From Sinomicrobium soli (GTDB lineage Bacteria; Bacteroidota; Bacteroidia; Flavobacteriales; Flavobacteriaceae): DNA of 64,000 nucleotides. The DNA lies in contig NZ_QLNV01000003.1 of NCBI RefSeq assembly GCF_003285545.1, positions 372,001 to 436,000 on the forward strand, read 5' to 3'. This document shows positions 26,754-34,298 of this stretch, in pieces. Each line of letters begins with the position of its first letter. Position 1 is the first letter of the stretch. The notes under the pieces are model-generated. The model did no database searches. It saw nothing but the letters and a program-made list of their open reading frames with translations, and had not been told where the DNA came from. The translations under genes and the position numbers were made by a program.

Positions 26754-27614
26754 TCATTCCGCCACAACAATTTCCAGTTTTTCAGGAACAACACGGGCCC
26801 TTACCTCAGAAACAGCCTGGCAGTATTCTCCGTCCACCTGGAAAGCTACGGGCTCTTCAGTGGTTATCCTGGCTTTTTTTACGGGAATGACTTCCATAAA
26901 ACCGGTAGAAGGCTTTTCTGTTTCCTGTAGAGTTTTTAAAATTTCCAGAACGTCTAATTTTTTAAAGATGAGTATTTCAAAGATCCCGTCATCAATACTA
27001 CCGTCGGGATTTATCACTGCGCCGGTCCCGAATTTCTTACTGTTGGCAAAAGCCAGCATGATCCCCCTGGCCCGGCAGGTCCTGTTTTCGGTCTCTATGG
27101 TAAAATCATAGGGGCCCTTACTCCGGAATAAAGCGGGAATGGAATTTAATGCATATCCCAGTTTCCCGCGAAGGAAACTGTTTTCGTATTCCTTGATCAG
27201 TTCGGCATTCAACCCGAGGTCACTGATATGCAGGCACAGTTCCCCGTTCAGGGAAATCGCGTCGATCTTCCGGGTTTTCGCTCCCAGGGCTACCGCTATG
27301 GCCTCTTCCGGAGAAAGCGGCAGTCCCAGGTCGATGGCCAGACCATTGGCAGATCCGGCAGGAATAATCCCGATGCTTACCGGGTGCTCGCCCATAGCTT
27401 CGGCTGCAAGTTTTATGGTACCATCTCCCCCTATGACCACTACGCGGTCGTATTTTCCGAAAAAAGACCTGCGGAGCCTTTCGAGATCGTCTTTCCCATT
27501 CGTTTCAAAAATATGCAGATCGTCTTGGGAATTCAGCCGATCTTTTATTTTTTTGATGTATGGTTCTTTATCATTATCTCCGCTTACGGGGTTTACAACC
27601 AGCAACAGTTTCAT
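26754..27614 (-). CDS. Diacylglycerol kinase-family lipid kinase (YegS/DgkB type)
   Basis: A soluble 286-residue kinase with the DAGK catalytic fold. The nucleotide loop GGDGT is at 62-66 and the glycine-rich IPAGSANGLA at 84-93. The family phosphorylates diacylglycerol, ceramide or related lipids at the membrane. A C-terminal beta domain (from about 165) includes PDGSIDDGIFEILIF. It is transcribed away from an App1-type phosphatase gene whose start lies only 73 bases off, and the two activities would be opposite. Substrate lipid is inferred only to the family level. Confidence 0.9.
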   Translation of the reverse strand: MKLLLVVNPVSGDNDKEPYIKKIKDRLNSQDDLHIFETNGKDDLERLRRSFFGKYDRVVVIGGDGTIKLAAEAMGEHPVSIGIIPAGSANGLAIDLGLPLSPEEAIAVALGAKTRKIDAISLNGELCLHISDLGLNAELIKEYENSFLRGKLGYALNSIPALFRSKGPYDFTIETENRTCRARGIMLAFANSKKFGTGAVINPDGSIDDGIFEILIFKKLDVLEILKTLQETEKPSTGFMEVIPVKKARITTEEPVAFQVDGEYCQAVSEVRARVVPEKLEIVVAE

Positions 27615-27687
27615 ATCTTGTGTATCTGTAAGAGTATTAAAAGTATGAATTCTACTGAAGTGATAACGTTATATTTTGCTTAAATCT

Positions 27688-28653
27688 ATGGAAGCCGACC
27701 TTACCATTTACCGGGGATATGCCAATGACAGGGAAATTGTGGTCATGGGACATGTATTCAAGAAGTACGCCCCGGATTCTTTTGACCTGGACAAACGCTG
27801 GTACAAACACGCGTGGGCTGTGATCCGGATGTTCAGCATAAAAACCATTGCCGACACAGAGGTCGTTTTCCGTTTTAAGGATACGGAGATAAGGACAAAA
27901 ACCCTGAAAGACGGGCATTTCAGGATAACCGTTCCTTACCGGAATGTACTGGAAAGCGGTTGGCACCGGTTTACGGTAGAAACGGTCATCGAGGGCATTA
28001 CGACAAAAGAAGAAGGTGAATTTGTAAAGCCCTATGCCGGGGAATACGGGGTAATCTCCGATATAGACGATACCTTTCTCATATCCCATTCCCGGAATTT
28101 TTTCATGAAACTTTATGTCATGCTCACCAAAAACCTGAACAAGAGGCATGTTTTTAATGAAGTGGTGGCACACTATCGCCTTCTGAACCGGCTCGGGCGC
28201 AAAGACAAGGACACCAATAATGCTTTTTTTTACGTGAGCAGCAGCGAATGGAACCTCTATAATTTTATTATCCGGTTTACCCAATTGCACCAGTTTCCCA
28301 AAGCGGTACTGCATCTGAAAAAAATAAAAACGGGAATTGCCGATTTCCTGTTTACGGGGAGCGGCGATCACGATCACAAATTTCACCAGATAAAACACCT
28401 GGTGGAATTTTACCCGGAATTGCGGTTTGTTTTACTGGGAGACGACAGCCAGCAGGACCCGTTTATCTATGAAAAGATCTCCAAAATTTTCCCGGAGAAC
28501 ATCAGTACGGTATACATCAGGAAGACCAGGCGGGGCAAACCGGCGGAAAAAGTGGAAAAGGCACTGGCTGCCATGAAAAATAGGGGGGTCAGAACATGCT
28601 ATTTTACTTCCAGCAGCGAAGCGATGAAGCATACACTGGAAAAACTGGGATAA
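27688..28653 (+). CDS. App1-family phosphatidate phosphatase (HAD-like)
   Basis: A cytosolic protein of 321 residues related to yeast App1 (DUF2183), which dephosphorylates phosphatidate to diacylglycerol. A beta-rich N-terminal domain (about 1-115) precedes the catalytic HAD domain. The HAD domain has motif D125-I-D127-D-T129 and the later LLGDDSQQDPFIYEKI loop, an App1 hallmark. Start: the ATG at 27688 (MEADLTIYRG), since the upstream TTG at 27676 has no support. The divergent neighbour is a lipid kinase, so the two genes may balance a phosphorylated lipid pool. Activity towards phosphatidate is inferred from the family. Confidence 0.85.
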   Translation: MEADLTIYRGYANDREIVVMGHVFKKYAPDSFDLDKRWYKHAWAVIRMFSIKTIADTEVVFRFKDTEIRTKTLKDGHFRITVPYRNVLESGWHRFTVETVIEGITTKEEGEFVKPYAGEYGVISDIDDTFLISHSRNFFMKLYVMLTKNLNKRHVFNEVVAHYRLLNRLGRKDKDTNNAFFYVSSSEWNLYNFIIRFTQLHQFPKAVLHLKKIKTGIADFLFTGSGDHDHKFHQIKHLVEFYPELRFVLLGDDSQQDPFIYEKISKIFPENISTVYIRKTRRGKPAEKVEKALAAMKNRGVRTCYFTSSSEAMKHTLEKLG

Positions 28654-28674
28654 AACCAGGTTTTTTTAAAATAA

Positions 28675-29517
28675 TTACATTTTCCGGGCACTCTGACCGT
28701 CATTGTCCTTACTGAAAAAAACATTCATGAATTCCAGCTCATACCCGACAATACCGGCCCAGTATTCCCAGGTATGTCCTCCCGGATTGGAAATAAAGGT
28801 ATGCGGAATATTGCGGTACTGCAGTTTCTCATGCAGCCTGACATTAGCGTCATAGAAAAAATCTTCCGTCCCGCAGGCCAGGATAATATCGAGGGAACCG
28901 GGATTCAGAAGATAGATCATATCAATGACACTGTTCGAGGTCCAGCGGTCGGGGTATTGTGCCTGCGCACCGAGGTAATCGGATATTTCCCAGTTGCCCG
29001 GAAAGGGTTTAAGGTCGACTCCCCCGCTCATACTACCGGCCACCCCGAAGGTATCCTGGTGCCTGAACGCCAGGTACAGGGCCCCGTGCCCTCCCATGCT
29101 CAGGCCGGTGATCCCCCTGCCTTTCCGGTCCCTTATCGTACTGTAATGCTGGTCTACATATCCGACCAACTCTTTGCTTACATAAGTTTCATACCTGCTT
29201 CCCCGTTTCACGGGACTATCGAGATACCATGAAGAATATCCGCCGTCGGGACACGTTATGATCATATTATACCGGTCGGCGTACTTCTTCAGGGCCGGTA
29301 CGCGGTTTACCCAATCGGCATAGTTGCCGGAATAGCCGTGAAGCAGGTACACCACCGGGTAGGACACCAAGCTATCATACCCCTCCGGGGTAATGACAAC
29401 GGCCCTGATATTTTTGTTCATGGACGTACTATAGGTTTCCACCGTATCTACTTCGGCCGAAAAAGAGGACATACCGACAAGGCAGCATATGACAGACAGC
29501 AAGGTTCTGGTGTTCAT
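28675..29517 (-). CDS. Secreted alpha/beta-hydrolase esterase (esterase D / acetyl-xylan-esterase-like)
   Basis: An exported serine esterase of 280 residues with signal peptide MNTRTLLSVICCLVGMSSFS. The nucleophile is S140 in GLSMGGHG, the oxyanion region is YLLHGYSGN, and the acid/His pair is in GTEDFFYD and NPGGHTWEYW. It resembles the feruloyl/acetyl esterase and S-formylglutathione hydrolase branch. The signal peptide argues for extracytoplasmic ester removal, for instance from plant or algal glycans. The substrate is unknown and neighbours give no clue. Confidence 0.88.
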   Translation of the reverse strand: MNTRTLLSVICCLVGMSSFSAEVDTVETYSTSMNKNIRAVVITPEGYDSLVSYPVVYLLHGYSGNYADWVNRVPALKKYADRYNMIITCPDGGYSSWYLDSPVKRGSRYETYVSKELVGYVDQHYSTIRDRKGRGITGLSMGGHGALYLAFRHQDTFGVAGSMSGGVDLKPFPGNWEISDYLGAQAQYPDRWTSNSVIDMIYLLNPGSLDIILACGTEDFFYDANVRLHEKLQYRNIPHTFISNPGGHTWEYWAGIVGYELEFMNVFFSKDNDGQSARKM

Positions 29518-29620
29518 GATTATGTGATCGTTTCAGGTTGAAAAAATAGCGCTATATACAAATAGCGAACCTAAAGATACATATCCCGGGGCATACTTTT
29601 GTCATATATCTTACATCCAT

Positions 29621-29650
29621 AAAAAAAACCCTCCGTTTCCGAAGGGTTTT
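29621..29650 (-). terminator. Terminator after tRNA-Thr
   Basis: On the minus strand AAAACCCT pairs with AGGGTTTT and is followed by a T run, immediately after the tRNA. Confidence 0.75.
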
Positions 29651-29654
29651 TCTG

Positions 29655-29728
29655 AGCCGGCAGAGGGATTCGAACCCACGACCCCGAGATTACAAATCAC
29701 GTGCTCTGGCCAACTGAGCTATGCCGGC
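29655..29728 (-). tRNA. tRNA-Thr (anticodon TGT)
   Basis: Read on the minus strand, acceptor GCCGGCA pairs with TGCCGGC. The D arm is GCTCAGTTGGCCAGAGC, the loop TTTGTAA has anticodon TGT, and the T arm is GTGGGTTCGAATCCCTC. The anticodon stem CGTGA/TCTCG has one T-T mismatch in the middle. CCA is not encoded. Confidence 0.96.
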
Positions 29729-29799
29729 CTTGGTATGCCTTAAAAGCGGTGGCAAATATAAAATGGTTTTTATTTTTTACCAACCTTTTTTAAAAAAAT

Positions 29800-30069
29800 T
29801 TACGCCAGGGCATTCACTTTTTCTATAAGTGCTTCGGCTTTCTTTTCCAGCTCCCCGTTCACCTCTTTTAAATAGGCGCTCCTGTTTTCCTGATTCCTGT
29901 CGTTTACCTTTTCGATCAACGCGTCAAAAGTTTCTATCGCTTCGTCGATAACAGCATTTCCCGCTTCCGAATTATGATTTCCGGTAGCGGCCTCCCAGAG
30001 ATACACCGCTTCAATGATATCGCCGAGAACATTGTTGATATTCTTCTTAAGGTCTTTTACACTTGCCAT
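29800..30069 (-). CDS. Small conserved helical protein of unknown function
   Basis: An 89-residue protein without signal peptide, cysteine or known catalytic motif. It is strongly helical and rich in Ala, Glu, Asn and Lys (VKDLKKNINNVLGDIIEAVY at the start, coiled-coil-like repeats at the end). I do not recognise a family with a known function, although similar short proteins seem common in flavobacteria. It lies 42 bases downstream of manA on the same strand and may share its transcript. Confidence 0.75.
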   Translation of the reverse strand: MASVKDLKKNINNVLGDIIEAVYLWEAATGNHNSEAGNAVIDEAIETFDALIEKVNDRNQENRSAYLKEVNGELEKKAEALIEKVNALA

Positions 30070-30111
30070 GATTATGTTATTTGTTTTTCTGCAAAGTTAC
30101 ACCAAATTAAT

Positions 30112-31083
30112 CTATCCGATAAACACTTCGAGAAGTTTGGCCCCTTCTGCGATAATATCCACTTTATCGGCACCGGCCGGAACAAGCAGGGTCTCCCCCC
30201 TCCGGAGTTGTTCTCTTACGCCCCCGGTTTCCACCGCTGCACTCCCTTCCACACACATATAAATGGTAAAGGAATCCCTTTGGGACAGGTCGTGCTCCAG
30301 GTGGCCTTCCACCTCCATATAATCGGTATTGAAATAAGGACAGTGCACCATTTTGTTAGACACGTTCTTTTCCCGGGTATAGCTTACCTTAAAATCGTCC
30401 TTTTTTGTATAATCTATGGCATCCAGGGCCAGTTCGGTATGCAGTTCCCGCAGCTTACCGTCCTTGTCTCTCCGGTTAAAATCGTAGATGCGGTAGGTGA
30501 TATCCGAGGTCTGCTGTATTTCGGCCAGCAATACCCCTGCCCCTATGGCATGTACCTTTCCCGTACGTATAAAGAAGGTGTCTCCCTCTTTTACTTTCTC
30601 ATAGTTCAGTAGCTCCGTAAGGGTATTGGCCTTCAGGTGACCGGTGTATTCTTCACGGCTCACATCCTTGTTAAACCCTACGATAAGCTCCGCACCTTCA
30701 TCGGCCTGCATGATATACCACATTTCGGTTTTCCCGAAAGAATTGTGGCGCTCCCTGGCCAGGTCGTCATGGGGATGCAGCTGTATGGACAGGTCCTGCC
30801 TGGCGTCGATAAACTTGATCAGGATGGGAAATTCGGAACCGAACCGTTCAAAGACGTGTTCGCCCAGTAATTCCCCTTTGTAAGTGTCGATCAGTTCCTG
30901 CAGGTCCTTGCCTTTATAGTCTCCATTGATCACGACAGACACATCGCCTTTTACGGCGGAAAGTTCCCAGCTCTCCCCGGTAATATCGCTTTCAATCTCT
31001 TTTTCAAGCTCGTCGTGCAGCTTGGTGCCCCCCCAGAGACGCTCCTTGAGGATGGGGACAAATTTTACAGGATAAGATTTCAT
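30112..31083 (-). CDS. manA: Class I mannose-6-phosphate isomerase
   Basis: It interconverts fructose 6-phosphate and mannose 6-phosphate in the cytosol, feeding GDP-mannose synthesis and mannose use. The 323-residue length matches the short bacterial type I enzymes. Zinc ligands are visible in IQLHPHDD (Q101, H103), E120 (FGKTEMWY) and the His in RTGKVHAIGAG. The N-terminal half holds RLWGGTKL and the C-terminal half a cupin-like beta barrel. It lies downstream of queD and idi on the same strand. Confidence 0.95.
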   Translation of the reverse strand: MKSYPVKFVPILKERLWGGTKLHDELEKEIESDITGESWELSAVKGDVSVVINGDYKGKDLQELIDTYKGELLGEHVFERFGSEFPILIKFIDARQDLSIQLHPHDDLARERHNSFGKTEMWYIMQADEGAELIVGFNKDVSREEYTGHLKANTLTELLNYEKVKEGDTFFIRTGKVHAIGAGVLLAEIQQTSDITYRIYDFNRRDKDGKLRELHTELALDAIDYTKKDDFKVSYTREKNVSNKMVHCPYFNTDYMEVEGHLEHDLSQRDSFTIYMCVEGSAAVETGGVREQLRRGETLLVPAGADKVDIIAEGAKLLEVFIG

Positions 31084-31143
31084 TTTCAGATCGTTAAATA
31101 TGATAGGTCTTGTTTTTCTGTTTACAATAAGGGTATCCTCAGG

Positions 31144-31554
31144 TCATGTTCCCGAATAAGTAACAAAATTCCGGGCGGTTTCGTATAAGGTGACCTCCAG
31201 GTCGTGTTCTTTTTTTATAAAAGGTCTCAGCTTGTTCCATATCACCACGGCAATATTCTCGGCGGTAGGGTTCAGCCCCTTAAAATCAGGGACATCCAGG
31301 TTGAGGTTCTTATGGTCGAATAAGGCTTCTATCTTATCGGCGATAAGATCCTTGAGTATCTTGATATCCATTACAAAACCGGTCTCCGGGTCGATCTCCC
31401 CGGTCACGCTTACAATGAGCTCGTAGTTATGCCCGTGATAATTGGGACTGCTGCATTTGCCGAATACCTCTTCGTTTTTTTCCGAAGTCCAGTTCCGGTT
31501 ATATAACTTGTGCGCAGCATTAAAATGTGCTTTCCGGCTTACCTTGACCCTCAT
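31144..31554 (-). CDS. queD: 6-pyruvoyl-tetrahydropterin / 6-carboxytetrahydropterin synthase family protein
   Basis: A 136-residue pterin enzyme, by family the second step of queuosine (preQ0) synthesis or of tetrahydropterin synthesis. Zinc ligands H15, H40 and H42 (FNAAH, NYHGHNY) and the catalytic C34 (KCSSPNYHGH) are present, with His81 and the Glu in LYETARNF near the end. The start is taken at 31554 (MRVKVSRKAHFNAAH), because the longer open frame lies inside idi and is not family-like. Its ATG overlaps the idi stop (ATGA), so the two are translationally coupled. The pathway assignment is inference. Confidence 0.92.
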   Translation of the reverse strand: MRVKVSRKAHFNAAHKLYNRNWTSEKNEEVFGKCSSPNYHGHNYELIVSVTGEIDPETGFVMDIKILKDLIADKIEALFDHKNLNLDVPDFKGLNPTAENIAVVIWNKLRPFIKKEHDLEVTLYETARNFVTYSGT

Positions 31555-32081
31555 GATGATATGTTTTGCATTAGGTGATCGTAAAACTTCCCGAATATGA
31601 TCCTGAACCACGCCGTATACAATTCCGGGCGGGCTTTTATATCGTTCCTTACCTCTTCGGGATATACCCACTTCCAGTCGCCTACTTCTTCGGGGTTGGG
31701 TTGGGGGGCATCATTATACCTGCCGATCAGCACATGATCGTATTCGTGTTCGGTAAGCCCGTTCTCAAAAGGGGCTTTATATATGAACGAAAATATCTCT
31801 TCCAGATCAGTGGTAAATCCCATCTCCTCCGTCAGCCTGCGCTTTCCGGCTTCCACAGCGCTTTCTCCTTCCCTCTGGTGACTGCAACAGGTGTTGGTCC
31901 ACAATCCCGGGGAATGATACTTCCCTGCCGCCCGTTGCTGTATCATGGTCTGCCCCTCGTCGTTCATGACAAATACAGAAAAGGCACGGTGCAATACCCC
32001 TTTTTCATGAGCCTCCATTTTAGGCATAAGCCCCAGGGGTTCATCCTTTTCATTCACCAGAATCACTTGTTCTTCCCGCAT
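31551..32081 (-). CDS. idi: Isopentenyl-diphosphate delta-isomerase, type I
   Basis: It interconverts isopentenyl and dimethylallyl diphosphate for isoprenoid synthesis. The 176 residues form a Nudix-fold type I enzyme. The active-site cysteine region is LWTNTCCSHQ (C65/C66) and the metal/catalytic acid region is TEHEYDHV (E111, E113). The REGESAVEAGKRRLTEEMGF segment is the modified Nudix box. The start at 32081 (MREEQVILVNEKDEPLG) is chosen over a longer frame that lacks family similarity. It overlaps queD by 4 bases. It is divergent from rlmB. Confidence 0.95.
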   Translation of the reverse strand: MREEQVILVNEKDEPLGLMPKMEAHEKGVLHRAFSVFVMNDEGQTMIQQRAAGKYHSPGLWTNTCCSHQREGESAVEAGKRRLTEEMGFTTDLEEIFSFIYKAPFENGLTEHEYDHVLIGRYNDAPQPNPEEVGDWKWVYPEEVRNDIKARPELYTAWFRIIFGKFYDHLMQNISS

Positions 32082-32247
32082 GTCTGTACTTTTATCTGTT
32101 GTTCCGTATCCCGGGAGGAGGCGTTTTACCACCACTCCTGCTGTGCCGGGAAGAGTCCAAAAATACAAAACCCCTCCCAGCTGTCATAATGAATTAAGAG
32201 CACTTTTAGATTTACGGCAGGAATACACAACCACAGCTTCTTTTTCC

Positions 32248-32255
32248 TAACTTTG
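32248..32255 (+). promoter_or_regulatory. -7 promoter box almost abutting the rlmB start
   Basis: TAACTTTG is a full TAnnTTTG match and ends only 5 bases before the rlmB ATG at 32261. The predicted transcript start therefore falls at or next to the start codon, which suggests a leaderless mRNA. Confidence 0.55.
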
Positions 32256-32260
32256 CACCC

Positions 32261-33004
32261 ATGCAAAAAGATAACCAGATATTCGGTATCAGGGCAGTGA
32301 TCGAAGCTGTACATGCCGGCAGATCCATAGATAAGGTGTTCCTTCAGCGAGGGCTTAAAGGCCCGTTGTTCAGCGAACTGGAAACACTGCTGCGGCGGGA
32401 ACAGATCAATATGTCATTTGTACCCCTGGAAAAACTCAACCGTTTCGGCAACAAAAACCACCAGGGGGTGGTTGCCCATATATCTCCCGTCGGATTTCAC
32501 GACCTGGAAAACCTTGTCATGCAGACGATCGAATCGGGAGATACGCCCTTCTTTCTGCTCCTCGACCAGGTGTCTGACGTAAGGAATTTCGGGGCCATCA
32601 TACGTACTGCCGAATGTACGGGAGTACACGGTATTATCGTTCCGAACAAGGGTGGTGCCCCGGTCACGGCCGATACCGTAAAAACCTCGGCCGGTGCCGT
32701 TTTCAATGTACCCCTGTGCAAGGTACCGCATATCAAGGATGCCGTATTTTACCTGCAAGCATCGGGTATACAGGTGGTGGCCGCTACGGAAAAAACGGAC
32801 GCCTCCGTTTACGACCTCCCCCTCTCACAGCCCACAGCCATTGTCATGGGGGCCGAAGACAAGGGAATATCCCCTTCCATTCTCAAGGCAGCCGATCACA
32901 AGGCAAAACTCCCCATGTCCGGCAATATAGGCTCCCTGAATGTGTCGGTGGCCTGCGGGGTATTTTTATACGAAACCGTCAGGCAACGGCAAAATAAATC
33001 TTAA
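32261..33004 (+). CDS. rlmB: SpoU/TrmH-family 23S rRNA 2'-O-methyltransferase (RlmB-like)
   Basis: It methylates the 2'-OH of a guanosine in 23S rRNA using S-adenosylmethionine. The 247 residues contain an N-terminal substrate-binding domain (FGIRAVIEAVHAG, about 5-80). The trefoil-knot SPOUT domain follows, with motif 1 NFGAIIRTAECTGVHG, motif 2 VMGAEDKGISP and motif 3 SLNVSVACGVFLYE. RlmB is the closest assignment; TrmH homologues are hard to separate by eye. The start fits the family (MQKDNQIFGIRAV), and the promoter box lies directly upstream. Confidence 0.9.
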   Translation: MQKDNQIFGIRAVIEAVHAGRSIDKVFLQRGLKGPLFSELETLLRREQINMSFVPLEKLNRFGNKNHQGVVAHISPVGFHDLENLVMQTIESGDTPFFLLLDQVSDVRNFGAIIRTAECTGVHGIIVPNKGGAPVTADTVKTSAGAVFNVPLCKVPHIKDAVFYLQASGIQVVAATEKTDASVYDLPLSQPTAIVMGAEDKGISPSILKAADHKAKLPMSGNIGSLNVSVACGVFLYETVRQRQNKS

Positions 33005-33045
33005 ATTTAAGCTGATATTACGACAATACTTTTAACATCGTACCT

Positions 33046-33864
33046 ATGAACATCAATGCCATTCCGCAGATAAATCACACTACCTCAGGCAATTTCTTCC
33101 TGCTTGCCGGCCCCTGTGCCGTTGAAGGCGAAGATATGGCCATGCGTATTGCAGAAAAAGTGGTAAGTATTACCGATAAACTGCAAATACCCTATGTATT
33201 TAAGGGAAGCTTTAAGAAAGCCAACCGCAGCCGGATAGACAGCTTTACCGGCATAGGGGACGAAAAGGCCCTCAAAATACTCCGAAAGGTCTCGGAAACC
33301 TTTCACGTGCCTACCGTTACGGATATTCACGAGATAGACGATGCCCGGAAAGCCGCCGAATATGTGGATATACTGCAGATACCCGCTTTTCTGGTACGCC
33401 AGACCGACCTGCTCGTAGCTGCGGCTGAGACCGGAAAAACGGTAAACCTGAAAAAGGGGCAGTTCATGAGCCCGGAAAGCATGAAACACGCCGTACAAAA
33501 GGTGCTGGACTGCGGTAATGAACAGGCCGTGATTACCGACCGGGGTACCATGTTCGGATACCAGGACCTGATCGTCGATTTCCGGGGCATTCCCACCATG
33601 CGGGAATACGCACCGGTAGTCCTGGACGTCACCCACTCCCTGCAGCAGCCCAACCAGACCAGCGGGGTTACCGGCGGAAGGCCCGATATGATCGAGACCA
33701 TAGCGCGGGCAGGAGTAGTGAACAATGTGGACGGTCTTTTCCTGGAAACGCATTTCGACCCTGCCAGTGCCAAAAGCGACGGGGCCAATATGCTGCACCT
33801 GGACCACCTGGAAAAACTGCTGACCCACCTGGTGGCCATCAGGAAAACGGCGAACGGGCTGTAG
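33046..33864 (+). CDS. kdsA: 3-deoxy-8-phosphooctulonate synthase (KDO-8-P synthase)
   Basis: It condenses arabinose 5-phosphate with phosphoenolpyruvate to form KDO 8-phosphate for lipopolysaccharide core synthesis. The 272 residues form a TIM barrel with GPCAVEGED, FKGSFKKANRSRIDSF, IPAFLVRQTDLL and VVLDVTHSLQQPN. C24 in GPC is the residue that marks the metal-dependent class (as in Aquifex), where the metal-independent E. coli enzyme has Asn. It lies 41 bases after rlmB and could share its transcript. Confidence 0.96.
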   Translation: MNINAIPQINHTTSGNFFLLAGPCAVEGEDMAMRIAEKVVSITDKLQIPYVFKGSFKKANRSRIDSFTGIGDEKALKILRKVSETFHVPTVTDIHEIDDARKAAEYVDILQIPAFLVRQTDLLVAAAETGKTVNLKKGQFMSPESMKHAVQKVLDCGNEQAVITDRGTMFGYQDLIVDFRGIPTMREYAPVVLDVTHSLQQPNQTSGVTGGRPDMIETIARAGVVNNVDGLFLETHFDPASAKSDGANMLHLDHLEKLLTHLVAIRKTANGL

Positions 33865-33925
33865 TTTGGTTCTTCACAGGTAGTTCTTGGTGTTCAGTTC
33901 GTCAACCGGGATCGCAGAAGCGCCG

Positions 33926-33975
33926 GAAATCCCTCCCCCGACCAAGAGCCGGGGCGGGGACTATGCAGGATGACA
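33926..33975. repeat. Degraded copy of the 822-1153 repeat family
   Basis: The stretch reading GGAAATCCCTCCCCCGACC and ending GGATGACA resembles the right half of unit 3 at 1102-1153. It lies in the 269-base gap after kdsA, followed by a heptad-periodic tract (33977-34004). Confidence 0.5.
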
Positions 33976-34133
33976 ACTTCGAGCTTCCGACCTCCGGCTT
34001 CCTCCCTCATTCAAAATGAATAATTTAAAATTCAGCATTCGGCACAGGCTGCCCTGCAATTTTATATCTCAAAGTTGCCGGGTTGCGGATAATGCATTAT
34101 CTTAGTAGGGATAACCTTCAAAATACAGCGTAT

Positions 34134-34298
34134 ATGAGTGTCCTTAGAATAATCTGTGCCATTCTTCTCCCCCCGCTGGGAGTATTCCTTACCGTGGGAT
34201 TCAAAGGTGCTTTCTGGCTCAATATCCTGCTCACCCTCCTGGGGTTTCTCCCGGGGATCATACATGCCGTATGGATCATTGCCAAACATGACCAATAA
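34134..34298 (+). CDS. YqaE/Pmp3-family small membrane protein
   Basis: A 54-residue protein consisting of two hydrophobic segments (MSVLRIICAILLPPLGVFLTVG and FWLNILLTLLGFLPGIIHAVWII). It carries the family's PPLGV and LLTLLGFLPGIIHA motifs. Members sit in the inner membrane and are linked to ion and salt stress; the molecular role is unclear. The start at 34134 gives the typical length. Its stop is immediately followed by the ATG of the next gene, so the two are co-translated. Confidence 0.9.
   Translation: MSVLRIICAILLPPLGVFLTVGFKGAFWLNILLTLLGFLPGIIHAVWIIAKHDQ

Noticed and set aside
26576-26794. 72-residue minus-strand frame after the lipid kinase
   Set aside because: It overlaps the kinase end in another frame, in AT-rich sequence.
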